The notes: generated by a model not told the origin, from the sequence alone. 64,000 bases of DNA from Adiantum capillus-veneris (GCA_014529385.2 CM043942.1:7625001-7689000), one strand, 5' to 3'. Counted from the stretch's first letter, positions 20,481 to 33,354 are shown. Translations and numbers: made by a program.

Positions 20481-22039
20481 GCTTGTGTCTAGTATGGCTA
20501 CATCAGATTTGAAAGCATGAAAGGGATGCTTGATTGTGAGTGGAGAGCTCCATGAACTGGTGTAGTGGTGTTTCTTCCCTCCAATCTGATGACAACAAAG
20601 AAATCAGTAACATGAAATCATGAATTATTGAAGACAAAGATCAAATATGAAGATTGAGCTTGCAAAACTCAAATCTTAATCAGCTTCACAATTGGTCAAA
20701 TATTCACAATTTTAGTTATTGGCAATCGAACGTGGCAAACAAACCCTCCCCTCCGCAACCATCTTGATGTTTTTTTTTTTTTTTTTGGCTCAAACTTGTG
20801 ATGAAGAAGAAGCAAAGGTCAAAGAACGAGAGTAGTGAAAGGAAAGAACTTAATTGTAAAGAATCAAAAAGATTCCAAGCAAGGAAAGCTTTGAAACTGG
20901 TTCAAAGCAAAAGCCACTTGCAAATTAGTTCAAAGTCAAAGCCACTTGCAAAGAAACATGAAGGAAACTTCAAAGAGGGAAAGGAATTTTTCAACCGATG
21001 CCATGGGAATGAATGAGCCCTTGCACAAAAGCAAGCTTGGAGTTGACATCACCCAAAAGGGTTGCAAGTGCTGCCAAACTAGGTTGCCCAACAGTGCTCG
21101 AAAAAAACTTGGCAAACCTACATATGTGAAACAACGGATGTAAATTGACAAAATTTGAAGGTTTTTACACCAAATTACACTAATTTTTGCAAAATTTTGT
21201 AGGTTTTCTCACCTTCAAAATAAAATTTAGACGTAAATTTCAAAATTTGTAGGTGGGATTACACTAAACCTAGGTTTTTTTTCAAGACACTGTTGCCCAA
21301 TGAAGAGAACGGTTTTATTCTTCTATTGCTCGGCTCGATAAGCTCTGTATTTTACATCCATTTCACACTTCGTTAAAAACTTTGTCATAAAGTAAGTCTT
21401 TAAAATAGTTGAAGGACATACGCCAAAAAAGGCCTAAGGCCCCATGCCCACAAAAACCAAAAAAACTCTTTTCCAATGCCTTTGAACCTGCACCCACCCC
21501 AAAACCCCATGAACTTAGGTAGAACCTATAGAGTTCAAAAAGCTGACCCACTAAGAATATTTTTTAAATTATTTCTTTCAAATTATTTTGCAAAAAATAC
21601 ACAAATTATTGGAAGAATTTGACCTTTGACTTGAAATCTGAATTCTCTAAAAACAGAATTATCGACACTAGAGCTAAATTCTTTGTCGGTTTAGCAATCC
21701 ATTCTATGATCAAACAAATTGCCTTGCTTACTTGACATCACTTGGAAAGGGAAAAATCCACAGACAACATGGGCTTGAATGCATTTCACATTGAATCCAA
21801 ATGTGGTTTCCTCTTTCTTTTGGCCTGTAGATAGGCTATATATAACGTACTTATGAACATCAAATTTTCAGCAAAAAGTTAATCTTCTATTTTTGCTCAT
21901 CTGATTTCTATTAATTTTTATTATTATCCGCATTACTACACAATTATCATTACTTCCTACTATGTCTAAGCATGATGCATCTACAATAAAATTTGGCATA
22001 TGAGCGCACTATACGCATTGTGTAGAAAAGAACTGTCTT
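20021..22039. other. Intergenic with a (GT)n run; no gene recognised
   Basis: A GT microsatellite lies at 20446-20478 and a T tract at about 20769-20787. The plus frame 20798-21016 is Lys/Ser-rich because the DNA is purine-rich, and it shows no family motif. I see nothing else. Confidence 0.5.
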
Positions 22040-22480
22040 TCATGCACATAAAGTGAACCCAAGCATGAAAAGAAGAAGCCACAGCTAGGGGTGGATGTGG
22101 ATTTGTTTAATCCTCTTACTCTTGTAAAAGAAGTTTATTTGGGACCTAAGATTACAAGAAGAATGGTAAACATCGACCACCCAATGGTTTTCAAGCTACT
22201 GATCAAGTAAGGAAGCCGCGTAATTCTTCTAATTTTGAGAGGTCTAAAGGTTTCAAGAATCCATTTATCCAAAAAAAAACAAATTACATGCCTGCTCAAC
22301 CAAGCAACCATAACAACTCTTATCAACCAATCCTCAACAAATCACTCCCCATATCAGCCACAACCCCAAACCCAATGGACATGATTTTAAGAATGCTAAG
22401 TGATATAAATGTCATCACTTTGGTAATCTTGCAAATAAGTGTCTGAATTCAAAGGACGACGACGACGACGACAATTAGTG
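22040..22480 (+). pseudogene. Possible gypsy gag remnant with degenerate zinc knuckle
   Basis: Near 22399-22460 the translation YKCHHFGNLANKCLNSKDDD resembles a retroelement zinc knuckle (CX2CX4HX4C). However, the second Cys reads Phe and the His reads Asn. A GAC run (about 22457-22472) follows and encodes Asp. Upstream frames are too broken to read. The call is weak and rests on this one motif. Confidence 0.3.
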
Positions 22481-23448
22481 TAGCAGCAATTTTTTAATTT
22501 CTTATATAGAGTGGCAACCTAGCACTTTGCTGTGGCTTCTTATCGATGCATTATATCAACAACAATATATAAACCTTTATAAACTCTTCAAAACATGGCC
22601 TCGTTGTATCAAGTATGTATGGAAATCTATTCAACATTGAATTCATCAAACAACACAGTATGCACCCCTCATGAGGGGTGCTTGAATTTAAGAGAAGCTT
22701 TTGGTGGGCTTGAATAAAAGGTTGCAATATTGAAGGGTTTCCTAAGGAGAAATATTTGCAAGCTTGTTGAGCTATGCAACAATGATCTCTCTCTAGGCCA
22801 CATCCTAAGGTGTCTCTTTAGGAGTTATCTCCACATTAGGTGAGAAGCATCACATATTTTTAGCTCTCTCTTGCATTGAGGTGAGAGCCTTTCACATGCC
22901 CTCATCTTACTAGTTGAGCATGTTCACCTCTCCAACTACTCACCTCTTGTGCATTATCTTGCCTTCATACTGGTCATATTTGCCTTGTCTTAGTTATCTC
23001 TTGCCTAGAGTCTTCATTTCTTGGGCTAAATGAAACTTTCTTGAGACCCACGACATATGTTGCATTTCTTTCTCATCACTATTGCAGATGGTGATTAAGC
23101 CTCTCAAGACTTAGGGTCATGGTTGTGGGAAGGCCCAGTGGGAGAGGGGAAGGGCATGGGTAGCATGGAGGAGGGCGGCCATGCTTGAAGGAAATAGGTG
23201 TAGCCCTACATTGATTTTGACATTGTGTGGGATTATAATTGTTTTGTTCCAATATTTGTGTCGTTTGTTGATAGCTTGGAATTTTTTTAGGCATCAACTT
23301 ATATTCTGTTCATCTTTATTTTTTGTTGTTTTCTTTTAAAAAAATTCAACGTGCATCTTGGTTGGACTCCCCTTGAAAGACCCCGGGCATCATAAGCAAT
23401 GTACATGCATACCTCATTTCTAATTTCAAACTCCTCTTGCAGCAATTG
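22481..23448. other. Intergenic, nothing recognised
   Basis: No motif-bearing frame and no clear repeat. Confidence 0.5.
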
Positions 23449-23737
23449 CACAAGAAGATTTAGAAATTTTCTCATGTAGGAAAACGGAGTCTTTCTCAGT
23501 GTTTTTCATACAATGCATAACATCATGAGCTTCTGCTCGAGAGGCACCACATACCTAGCTAGGTACGATTGGGGGCAGGGGACCCCCGGCCCCGCCATCG
23601 GGCTGGCAGTCCCCTTCCCCCAATCGTACCTAGCTAGGTATGCGGCGCCTCCCTTGCAGAAGCTCATGAGGTTGAGGTAAGTCACAATGTGGGAAATATT
23701 GTGAGAATTTGTCCAAAAATTGGAGGTCAACCTCTTG
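23449..23737 (+). mobile_element. Foldback MITE, copy 3
   Basis: It starts CACAAGAAGATTTAG at 23449, aligns with copy 1 along its whole length and keeps the GC-rich central stem (TTGGGGGCAGGGGACC with a near-complement about 40 bp later). The right terminus is diverged: after GAGAATTTGTCCAAAA the expected CTTCTTGTG is replaced by different sequence ending CCTCTTG at about 23737. The internal palindrome is preserved despite this. Confidence 0.7.
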
Positions 23738-26190
23738 TTTTTTTGACAAAAGAGAGCTTCACCACATGGAACAAAAAACTTCACCACTACTAGAATGATA
23801 TTTTCATGCCTTGTGCAAGGAAAAGAGGAAAAATGTGTCTCACATGATGTTGGCTCGCTTGCGACAAAAAGACCACCAGTAAATCTAGCGTTTCTTAGCA
23901 ATGAATTCTCTTTATAGATGATGACAAAACCTATGGTTGCAATGTGGATTCTTACCCCTCTTCATGCAACATAGGAGCTTCATCAAGGAACACGACCGAA
24001 TGGTGGTTTTGGGGAGAAAACTAAGGTTGATTGCAAAAGCGTTAGCTTTTATTAATAAAGTCACTACATCCATATAAAGAGAGTATGGTGCACTGCCATC
24101 ATCCAAAATTATTCTTTTGCTTCATAGTTGTATTCTCCACCCTAATGAAGTCATTGACTAATACTCTACGAGAGAATTGAACTTCCCTACCGACCAATGT
24201 GATTGTGTGAGTGATGAGACATCTATAAGAGCAAATTTTAAGTGTTGTTGGTATTTTGTTTATAGAATCTTAAAAGTATTGTACTTATTCAAGATTTTCC
24301 CTTGGAAGGAAAAGGAAAACTTAAGGATGGATTCAGGAACATCATTGATGCACAACAAGGGAACATGGTTAGGTGAGTAAGGCACGAGGAGGAAGGTTTT
24401 GGCCTTCAACATTTGGGTTAGCATGTAGGATATTCACCAAAAAATTTAGTGGTTAGTAAAAATGTGGTTGGTTAGGTCCAATTCCTGCATATAGCCTCTA
24501 AGGCTTTTTTTATAAAAAAAAGTATAGGTTATTTTTTAATACAGAAGAGCGTTTTTCTTTGCACGTTCAACTGTATCAACTCACAATTGATTCACATGGA
24601 GTGTCGGGCTCTAGCATCACTTGTGCTTGCAAATGGGCCAAATGTCACTAAACAATAACAAAAAAAAGGTGAAGCACCTAGCAATTCTCAAAGCAATAAA
24701 GTGTACTATGCATATTTGCCTGTCTAGCTCCAAGAAGGCTTATTTCTTGACCTTTAGTTTTTGTTGAGCATGTTTGCAACCTTTGATGCAACCTTCAATG
24801 GCACTCAAGATGGAGTGGCTACAATATACAAATGACCTATGTGGTAGACTAGCTCTCCCCATTGTCTCTATCATGTTAGTGTCTAGTCTAATGACTTAAT
24901 ACTATGGAGGAACCACATAGGTAGCTTAATGCAGTTTGGGATAGTGGACTGCTACCCATATTCCCCTATCTTGTCGTGCATATATGCAATCAAGACAATA
25001 CCAATTAAGACAATGACCTAATGTTGGGAAGGGATTGCGTGCTAGTCTATATAATGAGCTTGTTAAGAATCATAGATCATCACAAGCAAACAAAATGAAA
25101 TCTAAAGGCAAAGTCGTGAAGTGGGACAAATCATAATCACAAAAAAATAAGAAGCAATTAGGATACGAGTCATCATTGTGACTTCATTAAGCATACTTGC
25201 AAGGAATTTGAAACATAATTATATAATATTGATGGCAATAATGTATAGCCAAGCGATATAGCCAATTGCAAAGCAGAAAAACTTGTTATCACACAACCCT
25301 AAACCACTTTATTTCAATCCACTAACAAATGCTCGCAGGGGAGACTTGGGGGGATGGACACATCAATTGACATGTTTGCCAAGAAAAGCAGTGTAGAGTC
25401 AAGACACTGTTGGCTTGCAAGGGAAGCCGATTGTAACATTTAATGGTCTAGTAACTTGTGTGTAGCGGAAAATAACATAGACATGGTGAGCATTTCATTT
25501 GAATAGATTCCTAATGAGCATAGCAAGAGTGCTTGAATGGAGAGAGCAACAAAAGCATAACACCTAGTTAGATAGGCATGAACAATACTTCAAAAAGAGA
25601 GAGAGATTAAGTTATTGACAACAGTCGAGGACCGGGAGCCGGTCCCCCCTCCAAAAGGCTTTGTATTATAGGTTTCCCCCATCGAGGGAGACATTTTACA
25701 ATACAATAATTCGTGTTCCTTCAATAACTTGCTGGTGCAATGAAGATGGAAGCTTCAAGCACCAAGCTCTCACTTATAAAACACAACATTGATTCCCTCA
25801 CAATCTCAGACCCAAGACCTCACAGATGGTGAGAGTAGATTGAGAGGAAGAAGGAGTATTCTTACGAGGAAGAAGTATATCTCCTCACATAATCACTCAT
25901 AATAGCTTAGCATAGCTTAGTAATTAGCATGGTAGAGGAAATGAGCATGCATTGGAGCTTGGCTCTTGGTTGGATTTGCATCACAAAGCCAAGAGTTGTT
26001 GGTGTAGGCCTCCCTTCTCACTAGCTTGGAGTAGATGATGAGCTTTCCATTAAAGCTTGAGAAGGAGAGAGAGTCTTCTTTACTTCACACATGAGATTGT
26101 GTGAGTGTGTGTTTGATAATGCCTTGCCAAAATCAGCCCCCTCTCGCTCTCTTGGTCGACCCTCTTGCTTTTTACTCATGCTGGCATCCC
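23738..26190. other. Intergenic, nothing recognised
   Basis: No recognisable gene. A short sequence near 25400-25430 (CTTGCAAGGGAAGCCGATT) resembles 29003-29026 and may mark the edge of a shared repeat family. A GGGAGCCGGTCCCCCC palindromic patch lies near 25631-25648. Confidence 0.4.
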
Positions 26191-26515
26191 ATTGGACCCT
26201 GCAAAGCTTAGCCAATGATAATTTAGAAGCATAAGTGATATCCTTCTGACATGTGTCCCCCTTTCCCCTTTTGTGAGAGCTTTAGGTAATTAAATAATGC
26301 AATTAAACTCTCATTGGACCTCTTAGTCGTGTGGCCAATAGGAATCAGGCAAGCCATTCGGCTGTTGAATGCTCATTGGACCCCTTGGGAGACTATCCAA
26401 TAGTCTTCTAGAGAGATTAATTTCTATTGGTTCTCTTATCAAGTGTTTTTTAGATGAATTAAACTGAATTTACTCTAGCCTAATTCTCATTGGTCCACCT
26501 CTATGGCCATCCAAT
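26191..26515. repeat. Cluster of ATTGG...CCAAT inverted pairs at about 62-bp spacing
   Basis: ATTGG starts at 26191, 26313, 26375, 26426 and 26489. All but the one at 26426 are followed 12-17 bases later by CCAAT (26212, 26335, 26397 and 26511). Spacing is 122 (two units), 62, 51 and 63 bp, which suggests a decayed tandem repeat. CCAAT is the NF-Y core, but nothing shows that these sites drive a gene. Confidence 0.6.
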
Positions 26516-26595
26516 AGGATTTGAATGCACCTTGGGGGCAACTAGGCTAGGGAGCTGACATGTGTCCTCTATTCCCTTTGTGTAAAGGGAGCTTG

Positions 26596-26598
<3 letters not shown>

Positions 26599-26674
<76 letters not shown>
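26599..26674. repeat. (GT)n microsatellite
   Basis: About 38 uninterrupted GT units. Translated frames here are artefacts of the repeat. Confidence 0.97.
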
Positions 26675-26676
<2 letters not shown>

Positions 26677-27046
26677 CTCCCTCATCCCTTACTAAAAGGG
26701 CTCACCCCCTCAAGGATAGGGACGTGGGAATACTTTTGAGTCTTCCCACAAGCATCCAATATTTCCTAGGTTTTGACCATTGGACCTTACCTTTGAATTT
26801 AGGAGCCTTAGCATTTTGGAAGTCTTAATGGGCTGAACCTTAGGGTCTTTGAAGCCCATTGTTGCACATTGCTCTTTTGCAGATGGCCCTCCCTTTGGAT
26901 CCCTATTTTCCCTCCTTTGGATCCCTACTGTGACCAGTCTGCCAGCCTAACCAATATACTAGCTTTTTCTCCCCTGGTACTTCCCCATATTAAATGATCA
27001 GTTTAACATGAGAAAATCGTTTAGGAGAATTAGATATTAGTTATTA
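26675..27046. other. Intergenic, nothing recognised
   Basis: No coding motif. CCTCCTTTGGATCCCTA-like short duplications occur near 26890-26930. Confidence 0.4.
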
Positions 27047-27232
27047 TGACATCGATGGCATCACAGAGAGACATAGCTAGGAGAGAGAGGTAGCAGACTA
27101 GAGAGAGGAGCAAATAAGATTTCATGAATGTAGCTCAAAACAAGAAGAGAGATTGCATTGAGTTTTTAGGCCTTACATAAATTTACAACGTGTTCACATA
27201 GGACCACTCGCCCAAGTTGGGCTGACCCCAAC
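27047..27232 (-). repeat. Candidate solitary or orphan LTR
   Basis: On the minus strand a purine tract (AAAGGGGGCGAT, 27233-27244) directly precedes TGTTGGGGTCAGCCC, the typical start of a plant 3' LTR. A matching TG on the plus strand near 27047 would give an LTR of about 186 bp with a GA-rich end. I found no second copy in the window. A possible initiator-Met-like primer site lies near 28981-28993 but cannot be tied to this LTR. The left boundary is a guess. Confidence 0.45.
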
Positions 27233-27244
27233 AATCGCCCCCTT

Positions 27245-28019
27245 TAGCCAAACTTGGTGCACAAACTAATCCTAACGACTATTGATACATCTAGATGTAG
27301 TGTCTGATACATCACAGCGGGTCTCATTGTGGATGCATCACCAAGGTTCACAAGGACACTCATCCTAGGCTCACGAGGCAATCATAAACTAGGCCGTCGG
27401 TAAGGTCTTACCTCTAGCGTCATCCATCTTCGTCGGTTAGTGTCCAGTTACAAATTGTCATAATCAAAAAACATGAGTGGCTTAAGAGGGGCTTCAATCA
27501 TCATGATACAATTTTCATCATTACATCATTACACCATTCCAAACAATTCCAAACAATTGTTTTCCCGCATAGAAAAAGCTCGTCTGAACAATCCTAAATA
27601 GTAAAATAAATCCATTTAAGTTTTGATAATAAAATTGAACAATAAATAATTATTCAGGCAATAAAAATGGCATGCTCTGTGTCTTTGTCCATCATCGCTT
27701 ACGACAGTCATTCGTGTCATTTCCTGGCTGTTGCCAGTGTTTTTGTGCCACTCGACTAGGGTAATGCTTGTGTGTACGTTGTAGGAGCTTTTTGCCGCCT
27801 GTTGGCCTTCTTGCATAATCAACTTACAGGCATTCGAAAAGAAGCGACCCCAAACCTGAGCTCGTACGGCTCTCACTAAATATTGGACTCTCAAGGATGT
27901 GGCATCCTTGAGAGGCTTCCAAGTGGCAAGCACATTGACCTGTTGGGCCGGTGCAGCAGGTCACATTTAGGCACTTAGAATTTTTGGAGGCGCCCCCTTA
28001 GCACAATGGGCGCAATGCT
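27245..28019. other. Internal or intergenic DNA with an unassigned minus-strand frame
   Basis: A 105-codon minus frame (27616-27933) begins MLATWKPLKDATSLRVQYLV; I recognise no family. It may be internal DNA of the element ending at 27232. Nothing else is seen. Confidence 0.35.
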
Positions 28020-28130
28020 CAAACACAAAAATGATTAAGAATTGCATGAATAACCATCTTCAGGTTTTGGACCTGCGCGCGTGCGACCAGAGGCCATTGC
28101 TCTACCATTAGCATAACACATTGGGCTGAT
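28020..28130 (-). other. Possible tRNA-derived (SINE-like) fragment
   Basis: On the minus strand CTAATGGTAGAGCAATGGCC resembles a tRNA A box, and GGTCCAAAACC about 25 bases later resembles a B box (GGTTCGANNCC) with two mismatches. No complete cloverleaf can be drawn. It could be a SINE head or coincidence. Confidence 0.25.
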
Positions 28131-28167
28131 GCCTACCCCAGTTCAAACGTTCATAAGGTTTAAACCC

Positions 28168-28179
28168 GGGGGAAGGGGG

Positions 28180-28212
<33 letters not shown>
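28168..28212. repeat. Poly-G tract
   Basis: A G run of about 45 bases with a few A interruptions near its start. It lies just beyond the 3' end of the tubulin pseudogene. Run lengths of this kind are prone to sequencing error. Confidence 0.9.
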
Positions 28213-28216
<4 letters not shown>

Positions 28217-28282
28217 CCCTTTTCAAAAGGAACCGGTTGCCAGTGGACGCGGCTCCCTACCACATTGGCAGAGAGTCCGATA

Positions 28283-28736
28283 TCTAGGACGAGCCGAGCC
28301 GGTACCACCTCCTACCGCATTGAAAACTAGGAACCCTTGCAATCCGGTGCAGTTATATGACAACTTCCTTACTCAATCTAGGAAAAGATCAACAATATCC
28401 TTTCCCAATGTATAATGCCCTCAAGCAAATTTGTTAGCTGCATCTTCCTTTCTAGATAATAGTTGCTCTGGATGAAAAAGTTGCCTCTAAGCTCCGATGC
28501 AAACCTCGTCAATCACAATGGGCTCTAAATTCACAAAGATGGCCATTGGCACATGCTTTACTACACCAGTCTTGCTGGAATGTGTTGAATGCATCATCAG
28601 CTATTCCAATAGTTTTGTCAATAGGCATGAGACCGCCGTCAAGGGAGATGCCATGTTTGAGGCAAAAGAGTTTCGAGCAAGCATTATTGACTTGGATGTC
28701 GAACTGACTGATATGGATGTTGATGATCTCTCTCAT
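28283..28736 (-). pseudogene. Truncated alpha-tubulin pseudogene, no introns visible
   Basis: From the minus-strand ATG at 28734-28736 the translation begins [20 protein letters not shown] and continues through DDAFNTF. After a frameshift near 28570 it gives [45 protein letters not shown] and [16 protein letters not shown], ending about 28283. These blocks appear in the order and spacing of the first roughly 145 residues of alpha-tubulin, the GTP-binding half; GGGTGS is the tubulin signature. Three in-frame stops (after VCIGA, FA and LFLD) and the frameshift make it dead. Coding is collinear with no intron in this stretch, so a retrocopy is likely, although no poly-A tail is seen because the 3' end is missing. 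The plus-strand frame over the same interval is a shadow. Confidence 0.88.
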
Positions 28737-29088
28737 GGTAGAACTCAGAACCATGCAAGCTTAAATGCACAAATGGTACCCTTCGATTTTGCAAAGAGCT
28801 GGAGGGTGTAAAGCTAAGCGACATCAGCCAAGTCGAGACCTGGGAGAGGTCGCTCTCTACATAGTGTGTATTTGCACTGCTTGGTCACACATGTGAGGAC
28901 AAAAAACGATTTTAGTACCAATTGTTGATGGTGATGATACCCGCTTGCTCTCCTATGTGCCCTGAGGATGAGCCCAAGCTTTGATATCAACTGTTAAGCT
29001 TCCAAGGGAAGCCGATGGCGCCACGCCGCATGTGAGTTTTAGACCTTGGCCTGGAATTACTCCCTCCTTGGAGAAGCATTTTCATCCT
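28737..29088. other. Intergenic; possible primer-site and LTR edge
   Basis: Minus-strand TTGATATCAAAGC (28981-28993) resembles the initiator-Met primer site with two mismatches and lies beside TGTTAAGCTTCC. It suggests the 5' LTR edge of a minus-strand element, but no matching LTR was found. Confidence 0.3.
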
Positions 29089-29884
29089 CAAAAATAAAAG
29101 TGATAATATCTTTGTAAGAACACTAATGTTTTTCACAGTGACATCCTTCATTGGGTCCAACTATCCCTTTAACCAAAACACGGTTCAGTGGCATCCTTCA
29201 TTGGGTCCAACTATCCCTTTAACCAAAACACGGTTCAGTGGCATCCTTCATTGGGTCCAACTATCCCTTTAACCAAAACACGGTTCAGTAGGAGGTTCAA
29301 TGAATGAAGAAGAACATCTTGATACACTTGAGTATGCTAAACAAGTTATCACAACTAAGAGGTGTATAAAAGAACACCTCTGCTCACTTTCCATGAAAGT
29401 AACATGCTAACATAACTCATCGGCAAAGGATAAGTCCTCAAAAATAAAAGTGATAATATCTTTGTAAGAACACTAATGTTTTTCACAGTGGCATCCTTCA
29501 TTGGGTCCAACTATCCCTTTAACCGAAACACGGTTCAGTAGGAGGTTCAATGAATGAAGAAGAACATCTTGATGCACTTGAGTATGCTAAACAAGTTATC
29601 ACAACTAAGAGGTGTATAAAAGAACACCTCTGCTCACTTTCCATGAAAGTAACATGCTGGCGTAACTCATCGGAAAAGGATAAGTCCTTGACTTATTATC
29701 ATTCTTCATCAGTAGAAAACCCCACCATAAATGGTGTTCAAGGTTGAGAACGTGATTTACACATTAAGTAACATGCTGACGTAACTCATCGGAAAAGGAT
29801 AAGTCCTTGACTTATTATCATTCTTCATCAGTAGAAAACCCCACCATAAATGGTGTTCAAGGTTGAGAATGTGATTTACACATT
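29089..29884. repeat. Nested tandem duplications (about 60, 119 and 348 bp units)
   Basis: Three copies of a 60-bp unit containing CATCCTTCATTGGGTCCAAC lie at about 29143-29289. A larger segment starting TCAAAAATAAAAGTG at about 29090 recurs at about 29438 (348 bp apart). A third layer is a 119-bp unit containing ACTCATCGGAAAAGGATAAG, at 29649-29767 and again to 29884. The segments are nearly identical, so the expansion is recent. Confidence 0.85.
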
Positions 29885-30260
29885 AAGGGACTAAACTTAG
29901 TCGCAACATGCTTTGCCTCATGGTAAGCAAACTCCAACTAGAGAGGTAATCTTTCTAATTGGATTACTTATTGCGAATATATTCTCATAGCATATCCTTT
30001 AGCACAAGATTAACACTTGTAAACTGCCTATCCTCAACAATGTTATGAATAACCAACTTGGTTAACTGTACAAAGTTTAGTCGATGATCTACCAACACTC
30101 AAACCGAGCCATGACCTCTATTGATGATCGCTAAACCCACAATTAAGCTATGAGAGATACTGCACATAAAGTGTGAAATGCTTCATAAGCTAGCAATTTC
30201 ATGAATTTGCCTACCGTTGCCAATCAGCTTTGGCTAAACACTAGGACCCATAACACCAAG
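29885..30260 (-). pseudogene. Decayed gypsy integrase fragment
   Basis: Minus-strand translation, read across stops, gives DRQFTSVNLVLKDML (near 30000-30050) and NWKDYLSS (near 29955), then a degenerate block near 29890-29940. This corresponds to the N-x-VLEDMLRxYVxxxQxxWxxYLxxxEFAYN region of plant gypsy integrase. No zinc finger or catalytic Asp can be read with confidence. The nested duplications to its left seem to lie in what was its C-terminal end. Confidence 0.6.
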
Positions 30261-30777
30261 TGAGCATGTCTATAGCAGAAAACTAATCCGAGCCTCCATT
30301 TTCATGACCATAACTGCCAATATGTATGGCAAATGTGATTCTCACAACACACATCGAAGACGAGAGTAAATAGTTCTGGGAAGAAACTAAATACTTCCTA
30401 CTACAATCACTTGAAAGCCTTGCTAAAACATTAGAATTCACATGCGGTCAAGGGGTGCTATATTTTTAGTAGGCTACGAGTCTATATATAGCGAGGTTGG
30501 GTGGAGAGCAGCATGTGAAAGAATTCCAAAGAGAAGACAAAGTTCTGTGTTTTGGAAACAAAAGGTTACTGAAGCTATGTGGGCAACCAAAAGAACCCCT
30601 CTTGGCAGTCGTGTAACATGTAGTGGCACCCCTAGCGGTGGAAAAAGATGTGGACAAAATATAGTGGCATGTAGTAAAGGGACTCCTGCACCATCCTTTG
30701 AGGGGTAAAGAAAACATCCAAATGGGCTACTTAGGAAATGGTTTTGGTTTTGTCCCACACATGTCACTCATTTCTAT
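30261..30777. other. Intergenic, nothing recognised
   Basis: The plus frame 30442-30708 (88 codons) begins without any family motif, and opposite-strand frames overlap it. I do not call a gene. Confidence 0.4.
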
Positions 30778-31311
30778 GTGATGGATCATAACATAGAACC
30801 AAGGCCAGCTCCTCCTCCAACAATTTGGCTCGTTGATCTAGAAACAAATCTCACCGATGAAGAAGTTGAGATACTGCTTGAAGAAGGATTTCAAGTGGAG
30901 GCAATTGGAAAAGAACAAATGATTGCAACCACAATGCAGACTCCTCCTAGGGGTGTAGGTGATTCCTCTTCTGCTTCAACAAAAGTAGGTAGTAGTGGTT
31001 CAATACTAAGAGATGGCATAAGAGTAAAATTTTGTACTTCCATTTCAGAGGAGGCAACAAAGAAAATTGGTTTGGCTCTTTGTTTAAAGGCTAAGGTGAT
31101 TGAAGAGAAATGCATTGTAGACAAAGCACATGAAGTCTTCAAGTTTGAGTCCTACGTAGTAGACGGACATGTGGGGTGTATGAAGTGCACATCAAGGATC
31201 AGCCCTATTGTTGATGCCCTGATTTCATTGATAGGGAGGCCAAGAAAAAATCTTATTTGGATTGCAAGCACTCTTCAATTTCTTGAGAGTGCTTGGATTG
31301 AGCCAAAATGA
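30778..31311 (+). CDS. Hypothetical protein, 177 aa, unknown
   Basis: The frame runs from ATG 30778 to TGA 31309-31311 and begins MMDHNIEPRPAPPPTIWLVD. It has an acidic helix-like segment (LTDEEVEILLEEGFQVE, residues 26-42), a Ser/Gly-rich linker (residues 58-78) and a mixed C-terminal half with several Cys, ending in ISLIGRPRKNLIWIASTLQF. No signal peptide or transmembrane helix is clear. I recognise no family. It lies just upstream of a LINE remnant in the same orientation and could be the tail of that LINE's polyprotein or of another repeat. Codon content does not differ obviously from the surrounding repeat DNA. Confidence 0.35.
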   Translation: MMDHNIEPRPAPPPTIWLVDLETNLTDEEVEILLEEGFQVEAIGKEQMIATTMQTPPRGVGDSSSASTKVGSSGSILRDGIRVKFCTSISEEATKKIGLALCLKAKVIEEKCIVDKAHEVFKFESYVVDGHVGCMKCTSRISPIVDALISLIGRPRKNLIWIASTLQFLESAWIEPK

Positions 31312-31588
31312 AAACATGTTCATACATCAACCTGTGCTAAGCAAAGTAGATGTCTACAATGCTATTAGCCGTGAATGCACATATCCAGACTTAGAGTAAA
31401 GCTCCATGATTGGATAATTTTATGACACATTTTTTGCAATCTATTGAAGCTGGCAAAGCTGATATGGATTGGATAGGTATTGGATCTTTGGCAAAGATGT
31501 TTTGGATGATCTTGGTTTATAACTCATTTTGTCTCTCTTTTTGTTATCATTAATCTTTATGTAAAATGATTTAGGTGTATACTTCTCC

Positions 31589-32883
<1,295 letters not shown>

Positions 32884-32967
<84 letters not shown>
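32884..32967. repeat. Compound (GT)n(GA)n microsatellite at the LINE-LINE junction
   Basis: GT units (32884-32938) then GA units (to 32967). It lies between the 3' end of a plus-strand LINE and the 3' end of a minus-strand LINE. Confidence 0.95.
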
Positions 32968-32969
<2 letters not shown>

Positions 32970-33354
32970 TAGATAGTTCTATTATCGTCCTTGCCAATGG
33001 GACCAAATGAACATGTCACGTGGTGTGAGTGGAGGTCATAAGTGACTCTCCATGCTCAAAAATGGCTAAAATGAGCGTTGTAATAAAGAGTCCACATCGT
33101 GGTTGGGAGAGGAAGGTATTTAGGGAGAGCTCTTGGATGAATATATGGGAAAAATAGGACCTAATATGGTCAAAAGCTGAGCACTTAAGTAGTGTGTGTT
33201 ACTCACTCTCTCGCACTTGATGAGGGTTACTGTTGCAACGTCGAAGAGACTCCTCGCCATTGCCCCAACGTCCTGTCTCACAGCATAGAGAATGGGAGCT
33301 AAGACGAATGGAGGCAATGGTGCAGATCGCACTCAATAGGATGGGCTCAAGGAT

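Noticed and set aside
28168-28212. Poly-G tract as a G-quadruplex regulatory element
   Set aside because: A G run can form such structures, but there is no nearby gene for it to regulate, and long homopolymers are error-prone; only the tract itself is reported.
28497-28811. Plus-strand 104-codon ORF beginning [12 protein letters not shown]
   Set aside because: It is the opposite strand of the alpha-tubulin pseudogene, whose ordered motifs explain the sequence.
27047-28997. A complete minus-strand element between the LTR-like end at 27232 and the primer-like site near 28981
   Set aside because: The presumed right LTR start (TGTTAAGCTTCC) does not match the left LTR candidate, and no gag or pol motif lies between; a tubulin pseudogene does.
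30442-30708. Plus-strand 88-codon ORF as a host gene
   Set aside because: Overlapping open frames exist on the other strand, there is no motif, and the flanks are repeats.
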